Source: Tetraselmis striata (Eukaryota > Chlorophyta > Chlorodendrophyceae > Chlorodendrales > Chlorodendraceae). From it: a stretch of DNA of 64,000 nt. The notes beneath the pieces were generated by a model. That model had not been told where the DNA came from. It saw only the letters and a list, made by a program, of their open reading frames with translations, and ran no database searches. The DNA lies in NCBI GenBank assembly GCA_006384855.1, contig VCJN01001883.1, forward strand, positions 121,808-185,807, read 5' to 3'. Shown here piece by piece: positions 10,520-22,961 of the stretch (position 1 is its first letter; each line of letters starts with the position of its first letter). The position numbers were made by a program, and so were the translations under genes.

Positions 10520-12176
10520 ATATTTTGCTGACCGGCGCTCGTGTGTGAGCGTCGGTCGGTACGGGAACTAGCGACTAGTAGGTGAGGGAAATTGTGAAGT
10601 GTCTTTTTGCACACAATATCGTGTACCCGTACTGCATCGCCAAACGACATATATACCACCCACAAAAGCAACCCTTCTACCCAATTATCGTAGCGACAAA
10701 GCAAGAGTGCCCCACAGGGTCGACACTGCCGCTCGTAATGCTCTATCGCTCCTTGCACTGAAAACTCTCATAACAGTTTAAGCCTGCCACCTGTCGCTCG
10801 AGAGGAGGCTGATTGCGCCAACTGCCGGGCTGCCACGGTGCGAATGGTGCTCCGCCCCCATGCCACACATTTGCTCCCTAGTTTCCACAGCTCGAGCCAT
10901 GTCTTATGAGCTTGCGGCGAGGCAAAGACTTCCCGAGATCAGCGTGCAGAAGCTCGAACGCTGCCGTCGAGTGAAAATCATTTTGTTGAGCAGCCCGCAA
11001 AACCAACCGCTGCCGGCCATGTGGAGCTTAGAGAACGGGAGAGGCGCGTCGGCATTAGTCGTTGCGGGCGTCGAGCAGCTCCTCGTCGTGACAGTGGGGC
11101 CATCCCCATGTGAAACATGCAACGCCGCTCCCGATCCGGAAGATTGCTCGTTGGCACGAAGTGCGGTCGATGCCTTTGTGCTGAATCGACACGTGAGTCT
11201 CTCGTGGCCGATCGGTTGAATTGCCCCGCTCCGTTTATTGTGAGCTGACTATGACATCATGTGGTGGTGGGCCGGAGTCGCAGTGCACAACCACGGGCGC
11301 ACCGGCCACGTACATCGCGCGTTACTTGGCTTTGTTGGTAATTTGGCGCGCTTCCAATTGCTGTTGAATCATGGTACGTCTGGTGCGTACGACTCCCCCC
11401 GCCCTGCAGCAGGTTCATCTGCACCCAAAGAGCAAGTCGAGGAATCCCATCCCCCTGGATGCGTGGCGCAGCCCCGGCGGCTCGACTCCAATGTGACAAG
11501 AAAGTTTAGATACATCATATCCACACGTACACACCATGACTTGTAACGGGAACGTAGCCAAATCACACTCATGCGCGACTTGCCGATGCTGTGATGATGC
11601 AAGGCTTCCATGTTTGGTGTCATATATCATGAATGCGGACTCTCTGTGGCGGCTCTCGCTCTCAGACGAAATGGCAATTATTTTCGCCTTTTACATGCAT
11701 AAGCAATCCTCCATATGCAAGAGATGGCAATGCGGTAGCGCGGCCGGTCTGGCGGCGACGGGCACCTTGTGGAGTCCGAGCGCCGCTCACCGCATCATCA
11801 CGCACGTAATGGAAGAAAAGCCCTTCTATTGGCATTGCTGGCGCGATGGCGGCACTCAGCCCGAGAAGCGCCGCGTCATAAGTCTTTTAGTGCTCGTGCA
11901 TAGATGAGGCAGTGCGCAGTCGCCCCAACCACGATGCGCAATGGCCGTCGAATCACCACCGTCGTATCTCTGAGGGATCCACATTACGTGTTTACATAGG
12001 GACCCACGGGCACGCGTGCTACCACCACGCAAGCATGCAAGGTGTAGTACTCACCTACTATGATCCTTGTCTCTCACGCCGATCTCCGTGTCTTACACCG
12101 TCATCACTCGTGTCGTGCTCGGGCTCAGCCTATGCGTCTCCCATCCAAGACAAGGGGGAAGAGGGACTGCTCAGAA

Positions 12177-12207
<31 letters not shown>

Positions 12208-13590
12208 CTAGCACGCGATCGGCGCCATTGCTGGACAGCTCTGCGCACTCGCAAAGTAGTGATGACTGGCACACGCACGCGCGCGCCACGCGCCAGGGCG
12301 CCTCCGCGTTAGGTGTTGTCCTTGTCTAATTGTTCTCAGGAGATGCAACGCTGCTACTTAGCTGCTACATTGTTAGTTCTGCGCCTGTACCATCACTATT
12401 ACAGAACTTCTTATGTAGGCAGTCCTCCTTAAGGGTCCTCATTAGAGGTCCCACTTATTTTGGGGGCCAAACTCCGACCATTTCGGGGTCCCGCCTTAGG
12501 ATGCTGCGACACTGTGATGTTGCCGCAGTGCTCGGGTCTTACGCCGCGGCGACACTGTGCTGATTTTGCCGCCTACATATAGCCCGTACGCCTCGCCAAT
12601 AAGGATATACTTCTCCACATAGTTCAGCTTCCAAAGGAAGCAGCCGTTCACCTCGCCACAGATCCCATACTCCCAAAGGACGCACATGTATACTTCGCCA
12701 GCACGAAGTCCAGACGCCCAAAGAGAGCAGCCGTACAATATTCGCCACGAATTCGTACACTTTGCCACAAACTTCAGCAAGGGCTTGGCTGTAGATCTCC
12801 TCGTTCCCTGACTAGGGATTTTCCAGGGTCTAAACCCTAGGCAATCAGTTGACCCATCTTGGGTGGAGACCAGGGTATACAACCCTAGATGAAACATTAG
12901 CTGCCCAAGTTGGTCTTGGGCTGTCTCGGTCGTCTTGCGCCTGCGGATATGGCAGACGCGATGGCACTGTCCACTGGTGCGACATGCTAGTCAGTGTCAA
13001 GTCGGGGGACATTAATATATGACCGGCTGGCTGCACGGTGTGTGTGTGTGTGGGGGTGTGTGTGTGGGGGGGGGGGGGGGGGGGGGGGCTGCGCTGTGTA
13101 ATGTCGTGATATGCCCGCACCAGCATCCATACTGAGCAACAGAATGGCAGACAGGGTAGCCACACTCTGCCGCCTGTGAGCTCTTGTCACGCTGTCTGCC
13201 GCATCGTTCTGGCCTCATCGCCACACTGCGCCGAAGAACGCAGTCCTGCCGCTGACAACTCCGTTTTGCAAAGGGGCCAGTGAAGCGCCGTTCACTATCC
13301 GGTATGTAGTCTTCTATGACGCAATCTAAGCACAAGAAACATGCTCACGCAAGGCATGCGTTGGACGCACACCATGGCCCAGCGGGGCGGGGCCACCAGC
13401 TTCGGGCACGGCACAGTGATGGCACAGCTCCACCATGGTGTGCTAGACATTTGTGCCTGGCGCAGAACATGTCATTTGGTTTTTACTTTTGTTATAGACA
13501 AATGTCCCACATGGCTTGTTAAGTTACCCCCGAGGCTCATGCCCACTGCAACAAGCCGCCGTGCAAGGGCTGCTTGGGGAGGACCGGCCC
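10520..13590. other. Gene-poor stretch with weak ORFs
   Basis: Two plus-strand frames look mildly protein-like. One is 10860-11219 (contains WSLENGRGASALVVAGVEQ and a CETC pair). The other is 11536-11907 (Cys-rich start, CATCRCC). Neither has a recognisable domain or supporting splice sites. The stretch also holds a 29-C run (12178-12206), a (GT)n-G23 compound repeat (13036-13088), and a CCCTAAA-like motif near 12830 that is too short to be telomeric. Confidence 0.3.
12575..12770. repeat. Degenerate short tandem repeat
   Basis: Blocks of CTTCGCCA or CCTCGCCA, alternating with CCCAAAG and a CAGCCGTACA or CACATGTATAC core, recur every 35-50 bp. Several frames on the minus strand stay open through it, giving Cys/Trp-rich peptide repeats. 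Confidence 0.5.
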
Positions 13591-13591
13591 C

Positions 13592-15451
13592 TCAGTGCCA
13601 CTTGCGGTGGAGCGTGCGGCCGATCTGCATGAGGATCCGCTTACGCTCCGACTCCGCCTCCTCCTTGGCAGCCCTCAGGTCGGTAAGCACGTCCTGCTTG
13701 TACCGCGCGTAGGAGCCACTGCAAGCCGCGCGTCAGATCGGGTGTCAGAGCCCCCTCGCCTCTCCAGCAGGTGGTAACTTGACAATTACCTGCGTACAGA
13801 ATATACTATGAAGGGATGGACGGGACCGCAAGTACAACAACGGATGCGTTGAAACATATAAATAGCATACATAACCAGTTACGATTAGATTTGATCAGAT
13901 CAGAATAGATTATATTGGAGTAGAATAGAATACAATATAATATAATAGATTGGATTGGAATGGATTTACATGTGAGGGCGGCGCAGACCTATTGAATGGG
14001 GCGTCAAAGAGCTCCCCGCGGCTTCGGCTGGGCTTGAGCGCGCGGCCGCTGGGGCTGACACCACCGTAGCCCAGGGCGTGCACGCTTGCGGACGGCGATC
14101 CCACGCCACTGCTGCGGCCCGCTCCCATGTCTGCTATCCGGCGGCGCACGCTCGCTGCTCGCGCGGCGTGTTTAGGCGAGTCGGATGGGCTAAAGAAGGG
14201 GAGAGGCGCCTGCTCACGTTGGGCCAATGGCAGTGCGGCTCAGTGCCCCGACTATGATGCAGAGGGCAAGGGGAAGAGTAGGGAAGGGGTGAGGCACGCT
14301 CGCCTTGATGCTGGTGCGCGCAGAGAAGCCGGAGTCCGGGGTGGGTGCCTGCCGCATGTAGGATTTGCTGGGAGACGCGGGGGGCCGTGAGCCCCCTGTG
14401 GTGCGGCTCGCAGAGGCATGCGGGAAGCGCTCCGCGATGCGCCGGTCCAGCTGGCTGTAGTACTCGTCAGACTCAGCGGATATCTGCCAGCCATGCGGCC
14501 AATCAGCCCGCTTTTGGTAGAGGACACAGGTGGGGGGTGGGGGAGACGGGGCGGCAAACCAAGGTGGAGGTAGCAGGGGGACCGGGCATGCAAGCCCAGT
14601 TACAACGGTGGTGGGTTAGGGGGGGGGGGGGCTCACCCCTTCCACCCCCACTAGCTGCTCATGCATGTCGTACGCATATGCAGTCATCTCCTGGGCAGGC
14701 ACAGGCGGGCCACGCAAAGTCGATCAGTAGATGCAGCTCGCGGACTTTGGAGGAAGGCAACTACGCCGACAAATGGGTGTGTGCTAGCAGGGCTGAGGGC
14801 GGAAAGCAAGAGCCATCCGCAGTGGTAGCGCCCTGCCGCTCAGCGTGGTTAACAGGACGCTCACCGGCACTTCGCAATGGCACCTGGAGATGAAGCGTGG
14901 CGCACCTGATCCGTGCCAAACCAGCGATTCCGCTTCGCCCAGAGCACAGCTTTTGGCTCAGGCTCCATTGGCGGCGCAGCGGAGCCGTCGCGCCCAGGTA
15001 CGCCCGGCGCCGAGGCGCTGCCCATGTCTGCGCGCAGCAGGGCTGCCAGCTCCTGCGCATCGGTGGGGCGCAGCTGCATGGATGAGCGTGCCGCACACGG
15101 CTGCGAGCTGACTACCTTGGATCTGTCATAAGGGGAACTGCGCCGCATACACAACTACTGCACAGATATAAAAACTCGTTGCTGTAATACAATTCACTAT
15201 TGTTTGGACCCGCAAGCCCAGCAGTTTAATGCTACGGGCAGGGAAGAGACTGTCTGGCTGCCCAGCCTGCTGGCCGATGCCGCTCGAACCGCATTCCTCT
15301 CAACAACCTGCACACAAGTTGCCAAACGATTCTCCCATGTCCGCACCACTGCAGTTGCAAATAGCACCATGGGAGCGCCATGCCTGGCGTGGCCGCGCCA
15401 GGGAGCCCCACCGCGATGTGGCCGTAGGTTGGAGGGTGGATACGCTGCACC

Positions 15452-15500
<49 letters not shown>

Positions 15501-17156
15501 GCTTGTTGCCTAATGCTCCGGAACCCGGCCAGGCATCCCATCAAATGCGTTGCAGGTCTGATTGCGCACACGCTGCCTCTTCCGCCACCTGCCTAATTAT
15601 AGATATGGAGATTGTGATGGCACAGGACAATTGCGAGGGAGTTGCGGCTGGGGAAGAGCCCGGGCATGGCAGCTGGCGTGTCGCACCTGGCCGGCAGACG
15701 CTCGACTGGGCGTGGGCTCTGCGGCAGCCGGAGCGGCGGGCGCCATGGCGCTATAGTCCTCCACGCTAGTGACGCCCGCAAGGCGAGCCTGGAATGCGGC
15801 CTGGATTCACAAGCAAGAAGGGGCGGGCGGAGAGAGCAGGGCAGCTCACCAAGAGAACGGCGGCACCACCGCCGCTGTGTGGTAATTAGCAGGGAGGCGG
15901 AAGAGGGACACACCTCAAGCGCCGCCAGCTCCGGAAACTCCTCCTCCGCCCCGCCTGTCCCACCAGCTGGAGACGACGCGTATTGAGGGATGGGTGCCGG
16001 CTGTGGAGGAAAGTGACAAGCACTCAAGAAGCACCCAACTTCAAAACCTCAGTTCCGTGAAATGGAAATGAGCTGAGGAATAAAGGAGGAAAGAGAAAGG
16101 GGAAGGGAAAGGGCCGGGGGGGGGGGGGGGGGGGCGGGCGGGGGGGGCGGGCAATGGGCACGGGGCTGACCTCCTGCAGAGACAGGCGCTCCCGGAGAGC
16201 CTGCCCCGCAGACTTGACGGGTGAAGACGTCAGGCTGTTGGATCGCCTGCTGCTGCCCGCGCTGCTGCGGGTGTGGCGAGAGCCATGGCCGGAGCCGCTT
16301 GATCGGCTGCGGTGATGGGCGTGGGTGGCAGGGCGGAAGCCCATGCCAGGGCTGCCGGCATGCCGCCCGCCGCCGCCGCTCTGCTTTGCCCAACATGACC
16401 CCATGTCATACATCAGCATGTCACGTTGTCATCACTGTATAACATGGCGCCTGCTGCCCAGCAGCTGAGAAACACTCAGAGTGGCGCAGCACATGCCCCC
16501 CCCCCCCCCCCCCCCCCCCGCCCCCCGCAACGCCATACACGCTGCCCAGCTCCCATCAGACTACGTCACAGGCAGCCATAGACATCCACCAAAGCAGAGG
16601 AGCTGCCTGCCCATAGCTGTGGGCGGCGCCAATCCGCGACTGGGCGCCACTGTGACCGCTGGACGTGGACTTTGGGTGGGAGCCCCTGAGGGGACAACCG
16701 CGGCTCCCCAGCTGTGGATGTCGCGTGACCAGCTAAATGCCGCAGGTGTGCACTGGGTGCAGCATGTGAGCGAAGGCCTGACATCCTATTTTCCGTACTT
16801 CATGTATATGTAGGTTGTTTACGCCTTCGGAGTCTCTATTGATAGAGTGAGTGACTACGGGGTGTTAAGTCGGTGGTTCAAACCCTGTAGAGGATAACTT
16901 TCTTCTCATCGTCACTGGCGGCTCGTACCAGTACTGTCTTAGCATGCATCGTCTTGTAATTCGGCATCGGGAGAATTCGTACGTCACTCTACGAGAAATT
17001 ATCCGTACTGCGCGGCAGCTGGCAGGCCCCCGCTAGTTGTACGGTTCATCAAACCTTTTTTGCCAGTCCTCTCCCGGGGGCGAAAAAGAAAAGTACGTTG
17101 CCGAGTTATCAACATCAAGTCCGGGGATATGTGATAGCGTAAGGCTAAGGGTGTGT

Positions 17157-17201
<45 letters not shown>

Positions 17202-20200
17202 CGAACGCACGCACCGGCGGCACGTTGGGATCCATGAGCGATGCCAGAACATCGCCTGCACTTAGCCCCTGGGACAGCCCGGATAACGCCTCCGCCATAC
17301 GTGCGTTCTCGTTCCGCAGCTCCGCGATGGTGTTCTTCAGGTCCAGGACCATCTGCTCCTGCGGGTCCAGAATCACAATGGGCTCACTCTTCACTCGGAG
17401 CGCCATCGACGCAAACTGGAGCGTGTTCAGCGTCTCCTCCGCGTACGCCTGCGCCGTGGGGTGAGGCGGGAAAAATGGGCCTCAGAAGGCGGGTTGGATG
17501 ACCTCAGAAGGAGACTGGATCACTCATTGGCACATGTTTCAAGCATGACAATCCGCTATCGCTCTTGACAGAAACATCAGTATTACGAGGGCAGAAAGCA
17601 ATCAAGCATGCACGATGCTCTTGACTGCATTCCGCAATGTAGTCGTGAGTAGAGCGTACGCGTTCTTGACAATCACCGGATATGTAAGTGCGCTGAGGCA
17701 TGACAGAAAGGAGGGAGAGGGGGTTACCTTGGTGGGGGCGCAGCAGCCAAGCATGAGCGCGCGACCAGTGCCGCGCAGGCTGCTATATAGGAGCTGGGTG
17801 AGCTTTGAGTCGCGGAAGGGCACAAAGACGTTGGGGTTCCCCTTGGCGCGCTGGCATAGCGCAGCGATGACCTGGCGGGCATAGCAGAGTGAGCAAGGCT
17901 GTCACATGGGCGTGAGTCATCCTAGAGACACGCGCTGGTAACATACCCACCCTGTGTGAGGGACTGTTCACTGCAAAGGGGATGCGTCGAAACCGTCACA
18001 TCTGACATCCTCACTACGTCTGGCGTGCAGGAGCAGTCACGTTGACAGCTACCTCACATGAATCTTCCGCGCGCTCTAAGTCTGGGCGCATCCTCACACA
18101 GGGCACGAGTCCAAACAAGCAGCAGCTGCTGCTTCAAATTCACCCATGAGCCATATCAACGCCGAGAATTACTATACACTGACGCACTGCGCAATCACCA
18201 CTGAGTCTGTATTCTGTGCCCCCCCCCCCCCCCCCCACAAACAACCGGGCCCCTTCCAGACGACACTGGCTGTAACGCCCACAGCTTAAACTGCAAAGCT
18301 GCGCCCGCTTGACCGCACACTATGTGCGTCGTTGAAAGGACGGGCGCACCTTGCCCAGGGCAAAGAGGGAGCGGTTAATGGAGCCGGTTTCTGCAAGCTG
18401 CTTCTGCCCCGATGTGCCCGTCTCCTTGATGCGTTCGCTCCCTGTGGTGCGGCATCGGGTGGGGGTTTGCGGTGAGCGGCTTTTGCCTGGCCGCGCCAAC
18501 GGTGCACCTCTCTGAATGCAGTCAGCAGTGACCGAACCGTGCGCATGGCACTTGAAGTGCTGGGTTGAGGGAGTCCTTTCGGTGCTGTGTCTGTCAGCCC
18601 AGTTCTATCAGACATAAGGGCTCTTGCACATTCTGCCCTCAGGCTGACTGATGAGATGTGTGAGGTCCTTCAGTGCTTACGATGTCTACCTATGGGTGCT
18701 TTGAAGCGGTACGGGTGCGACAGTGGGAGAGGACAAGGGGCGAGGAGGAAGAGGAGGATCTCGCCTGCCAGGTCAACCAGCGAGAGGCGGCCGTAACGGA
18801 CAGGCCCCAAGCTGCCGTCCTCGTCGCGGTGGCGCCCCTCCAGGAGCAGCGTCATGATACAGTGGCTGCGCGTCGAGGTCTTGTTCAGGTTGTGCGAGCC
18901 CATCTAGGCCCGACCAGGTGCACGGGCGGAGAAGTCAGCGCGGCGTCGCAGCAATGCCTGTTGGAGGAAGGGGCACAGGGGAGAAGGGCATGTGGCAGGT
19001 ACGCAAGGCCGCAGGCCCCACCTGACGGTGTGATAGGGCACGGTGCATAAACCCCATCGTCTGGGAGTGCGCATCCACCTCCTTGGACACAAGCCCTTCC
19101 ACATAAAACCCTGGCAAGAGATAGAGGAGAGGATCATACAATCGGCCGGCAGCCTTCAGCCTGTAGCCAGCCGGAAGCAGCTGAGAGCGCAAGGCGTGCC
19201 CAGCGTGCACATGCGCTGCCGCCACCACTGCCGCTGCAGCCTGGACATGTCTGTAAGGCGCTCACCCTGCGTCTTGTCATATCGGATAGGCAGGTTTTGA
19301 TGCTGCCGCGAGCCGCTGCGCAGCAAGTCCGACACCTGCACGCCACCAGCCCGCAGACAATATGACGCAACTGCCTGACATGCAGCAGTATTTGCAACTG
19401 TGATTGAGTGTAGAGATGCAGGCGCCATGGATTGAGTAGGGGAGCGGGGCAAGCAATGCCTGGTCGTTGTATATCTCGGAGCAGGTCAGGCTGGCGCGGT
19501 ACTCTGCGGCTGAGCCTGCCGCCTGCATGGCCTTGAAGGCGTAAGCAAACGCCCGGCTGAGCACGCCGTCCTCCGGCGCCAGCGTTGAGAACGCCTCGCC
19601 GCCGGCGTCTTCTGCCTGCCCAATGCGTGGGCCCACAATGCTGTGCGTCTTGCCGCTGCCCGTCTGCATGGCGCCAGCGCGTCACAGGGAGAGCTCTCAG
19701 CATCGATGTCGTTCCACATCCCCCGCCCGCCCACCACATGGCAGCCTCTGCATGGGTCCAGCTCAAATTCACCTGTCCAGCTTGCACCCCTATCCCCGAT
19801 CATACCCCATTGTGACTCAGCAAGTGGTGCGTGCCAGCGAGGGTGGTCAGGCAGCGGACCTGTCCATATGCAAACAGCGTGATACTGTAGCCCTCCAGCG
19901 CGGCTTCCACCAGTGCCTCCAAATTGCATGCTGCGTACACATCCTCCTGCAGTGTACCCATGTTGCAATGGGGGAGGGCTGCTGAGACGCTGGCATCCTG
20001 GCACAGATGGCAAGCCGGCACTGAACCCGAGGTATGGTGGTGGGAATTGGGAGAGTGGGGAATGGAGCGGGAAGGAAAGGAGTGTGTGTGAGGGGGGGGG
20101 CGGGAGGGGGTGGCTGCCATTGGGCGCCTATGCACCTGTGTCGCGTCTGGCCCCAGGCAGTGGTCAAACTCAAACGCCTTTGCGGTGGGCTGTGTTCCAA

Positions 20201-21074
20201 TCTTCTCCTTATCGCTCTCCCTAGAAGGGATGAGCACCTGGCAGGTAGGCGTGCCAGTTATTTGGTAGCCCACCAGTCGTGAAAGTGCTGTCGCTCGCGG
20301 GTGGTCCACCCCGACAGTCGTACCTGCACGCGGTTGGACTCCTCCGCGGTGACTGCTACATCCTGCTCGATCTCTCCGTTGAGAGGTGGCCGCACGCGAA
20401 TGACAACCTGACGCAGCGAGGAGACAAATTGGAGGGGTGGGGGGCATGGTGGCAAGTCAGGCCGGAGTGAATGTGGATAATTGCAGTGGCTCCAGATGGG
20501 TTCGCGGAAGGCGCAAGATGCTGCTGATGAGTGGCTTGATTCATCGCCCTCCAGCCAATCGTAGCTTCGCCCACCAAGATGCCCGATGGGGGTCAGCGTG
20601 CTAGCTGGTCGCATGCACAGACAGCAGTCCTGCACATGATTCTTCTGCGCGTTTCTGTCCAGCTGCCCACAGAGCACCAATGCTATATCTCTATATATTC
20701 CGATGCGAATACATAATTATATTTGTATTAGTATATGACATATTGACATCCACCCGCCTTGTTCTCCCTAATCCTCTCCCTTGCACTGTTGATTTTCCTG
20801 AATACAACCGCCTACTAGGCTGAGGCACCACGACCGGCCACCACGGATGCCTGTGCCCTGTGCCAACCCTGCCTCTATTTCCAACATCCACAACTTGAGT
20901 TGCCGCTGTGAATACGACCAAGTATCTATTTTTCGGATCGGAAACCTCCCTCTCTCTCCCCTTCCCCCCCAAACAGCAGTAGCGGAGCTGTGGTGGCGCG
21001 GCATATATTACCTGCACGCGCTGCGGCAGCGCCTTGCGCTCCGGCTGGGCAGCCTCGACCACACCCGGCATCAT
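13592..21074 (-). CDS. Kinesin motor protein, KIF12/kinesin-16-like
   Basis: This is a microtubule motor ATPase with the motor at the N-terminus. Phase-consistent minus-strand exons: 21074-21012, 20407-20324, 20237-20136, 19997-19860, 19663-19460, 19335-19266, 19110-19022, 18903-18765, 18441-18350, 17871-17728, 17448-17215, 16380-16171, 16000-15914, 15788-15687, about 15137-14906, 14690-14637, 14483-about 14304, 14209-13989 and 13718-13592 (stop). Motifs: VVIRVRPP at residues 22-29, P-loop GQTGSGKT at 128-135, switch I NLNKTSTRSH at 255-264 (SSRSH became STRSH), switch II DLAGSE at 294-299, and the neck coil after about 420. The tail is Ser/Pro-rich and ends in a short coiled coil (YARYKQDVLTDLRAAKEEAE). 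The FYVEGL and ALSHRQ segments resemble KIF12; that family call is inference. One exon near 15.2-15.45 kb is unresolved. An in-frame extension above 21074 is open for 17 codons, so the true start may lie upstream. Confidence 0.9.
13862..13972. repeat. AT-rich GATT/AGAAT microsatellite in kinesin intron
   Basis: Short words such as TAGATT, AGAATAG, ATAATA and GATTG repeat across about 110 bp between the last two kinesin exons. It contrasts sharply with the GC-rich exons on either side. Confidence 0.75.
15453..15497. repeat. (CT)n microsatellite in kinesin intron
   Basis: About 22 uninterrupted CT units lie between the exons ending at 15687 and starting near 15137. Confidence 0.97.
16826..16890 (+). 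repeat. tRNA-like sequence (SINE head or tRNA pseudogene)
   Basis: It contains a D-arm-like CTCTATTGATAGAG, an anticodon-arm-like GACT...AGTC with an 11-nt loop, and a B-box GGTTCAAACCC at 16875-16885. The same layout, including GAGTGACTACG, occurs on the minus strand at 53212-53285. No acceptor stem pairs, so it is not a functional tRNA. It sits inside a kinesin intron. Confidence 0.55.
17151..17200. repeat. (GT)n followed by G30, next to a splice donor
   Basis: The plus strand reads (GT)10 and then 30 G. On the kinesin sense strand this is a C30 tract that starts 15 nt inside the intron whose donor is at 17214. Confidence 0.97.
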
Positions 21075-21540
21075 CCCTGCGCCCTGAGGCGCGCCGCCTT
21101 GGATATCGATCAGTAGGGTGCCGTCTTAGTCCGGGGTCGACTTCAGCCGGCGTGGTCTCTAGCGCCGCTGGTCGGCGGGGGAGATGAGACGATCGCGCCG
21201 CGGGCCGCCGCCGCTTGACACTCCAGGTAGGGTGGGCGGCTCAGCAGCCGCTGGGCGGTCGAGCAGACTCCTGGTCACGCTAGAAGTAAACAGCCTATCG
21301 ACGCAAGTCTACAACCTCCGCCTTGAGGGCGGGGATCCACGCCGTGGGATCGAGACTGGCAAAAGGGCGCAAGTCGAAGGTTCGTGCTGGCATGGACGGT
21401 GGAGGGTATCAAAGAGAGAGGGCAGAGCGGGCAGCTGGCGAGGCTCGGCATGCCGCCAGTACCGGTGTATACAGGTACTGTGCCGCACTAGCGCTAATCC
21501 TTACGTACCGCGGAGGTCTGCCTTAATCATAACGGTTTTT

Positions 21541-21885
21541 GGGAGGGGCTGGGGCACACTCGATTCAGATGTAAACACAGTAGTACATTATAGTGTTTGC
21601 TCGAAGTGGCCCCTGCCGCACAGTAGTCTTATACCTGTAGCCAGTGTGAGGGGTCGGCTCTGGCTTCATCGATATTCGAGATTTTTGGAGGAGCTCGCCA
21701 CACTACTATTCGTTCAATCGAGGTGAAAACACAGTATGGGATACTCGTGCATTACGACAGTGTTTGCTCGACGTGGCCCATGCCGCACAGTAGGTTTAGC
21801 CAGTCTGAGGTGCGGGCTATTAATCGGTATTCGATATTATATATCAGAGCAGTCAATACCTAGACCTGACTTATACTCCTCTGGC
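21541..21885. repeat. Repeat family B, two partial copies
   Basis: The signature GGGCCACACTCAATTGAGATGTAAACAC...GTTTGCTCGAAGTGGCCC...CCGCACA.TAGT...CAGTCTGAGG...TTCATCGATATTCGATATTAT is present twice in succession here. It recurs at 29040-29200 and 36545-36725. No protein is encoded. Confidence 0.8.
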
Positions 21886-22531
21886 TGAATTCGCGTATGC
21901 GAGGTGGGCGGGAGCGATTAAAAAGCCGGATCTTGCATACCTCCAAACTATGTGTTGTCGTGGCATACCGAGGCTTCTAAGACCCCAGCCAGCGGCCCAC
22001 TACACTCTGACATATTTTTTTCGCCCCCGGGACAGGACTGGCACCAGTGAAACCCTTGCAGCGTCTCTACGACGGCCGTTTAGGCAGCAATCCAGTTACG
22101 GAAAGCCCTGGGTAGGCGACGCTCCGTTATAGTCATCAAGCAAATTGCCGAAGCATTCTGCAAGACTAATTCAAGGCCAGTGACGGAATTTCCAACACTG
22201 TTGGATCACCGTCTAAAACACTGCCATCAAAATACCCGGCACTGACCACGAAAGGCCCTCTTGGTCCTCGAAGGTCACTCTGACATAGAGTCGCTTGATC
22301 TCCCTCTCCCGTCACTCATGCGGTTGTTTGCCTATTGGAGGGCAACGCTTCTTCAACTGCTTCGACTGTCGCAGCAGCTCTCGAGAGGCGTTACCATAAT
22401 TAGTCCATAATGCCGCATGTGAAGCGAAGATCGAGCGACGCGCGCGGCCGTGTCGCCCCTCCCAAACACATTATTTCGCCGCCACGGTCACAACAGCTCC
22501 AAAGTCGACGAAATATACCTTTTTGGAGGGG
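21886..22531. repeat. Repeat family A, interrupted by a SINE
   Basis: It matches 35762-36105 and 36186-36545, with shared blocks ATTAAAAAGCCGGA, GGAGGGCAACGCTTCTTC, CGAGCGACGCGCGCG and GTCGACGAAAT. This copy is split by the SINE at 22015-22275 and ends exactly where the LTR retrotransposon begins. In the intact arrangement (36.19-36.73 kb) family A runs directly into family B. Confidence 0.8.
22015..22275 (-). mobile_element. SINE-like retroposon nested in family A
   Basis: This copy of the 10174-10515 element is on the opposite strand and 5' truncated. Its A-tail appears as the T-run at the left end. A perfect 12-bp duplication, CACTCTGACATA, flanks it at 22003-22014 and 22276-22287. Removing the insert and one duplicate restores the continuity of family A. 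Confidence 0.9.
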
Positions 22532-22934
22532 CAATGTAAGCTTTAGGTGCGGAGCTTTAGCATAGACGAGGAAAAGGTTTGCAGCAAAGGAAAATTGTCA
22601 TAGTATGCCAAGGCATACACGGCTTTTGTACCACTATCCGTTTGGTAGTCGGTTTGCATGTAGGCATTTAGGTTCATGTATGCAATCTAGGCTTGTTGTC
22701 ATAAGGGGGTCATCGGGTTGTCATGGCTGGTGAAAGTATGGCATGTGGCGAGCATGTGGCATGCGTGTGGTGAGCGTGTGACGAGCATGTGACAGGCATG
22801 TGGCAAACATATGTATGTGGGCTGATGAGCAGCTTGGCTGCGTGTTCTTGTGTTAGTATAAGGAAGTGGTATGAGTATGACGGTATAGGTGTGTGGGTAT
22901 AGGTTTGCGGGCAGGGTTATGGTGGTAACCCTAA
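22532..22934 (-). repeat. 3' LTR of the chromovirus
   Basis: This 403-bp LTR differs from the partner at 28635-29037 at about 15 positions. On the sense strand it starts TTAGGGTTACCACC and ends GCTTACATTG. An internal array of GTGGCGAGCAT/GTGGCATGC words makes up its middle. A purine-rich candidate polypurine tract (GGGATGGAATG) lies just upstream on the sense strand, at about 22935-22948. Confidence 0.95.
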
Positions 22935-22961
22935 CATTCCATCCCGGCCCAAAAAGTAGCC

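Noticed and set aside
12800-12900. Telomere-like CCCTAAA and ACCCTAG words
   Set aside because: Only single motifs, not arrays; similar words near 46.85 kb and in the LTR end are also isolated.
13910-13988. Alternative kinesin C-terminus reading on into the AT-rich repeat to a stop at 13910
   Set aside because: A donor at 13988 joins in phase to an acceptor at 13719, giving a GC-rich coiled-coil end that fits the protein much better.
18673-20000. Plus-strand open frames opposite the kinesin motor
   Set aside because: They mirror GC-rich kinesin exons; the minus strand carries the motor motifs with phase-consistent splice sites.
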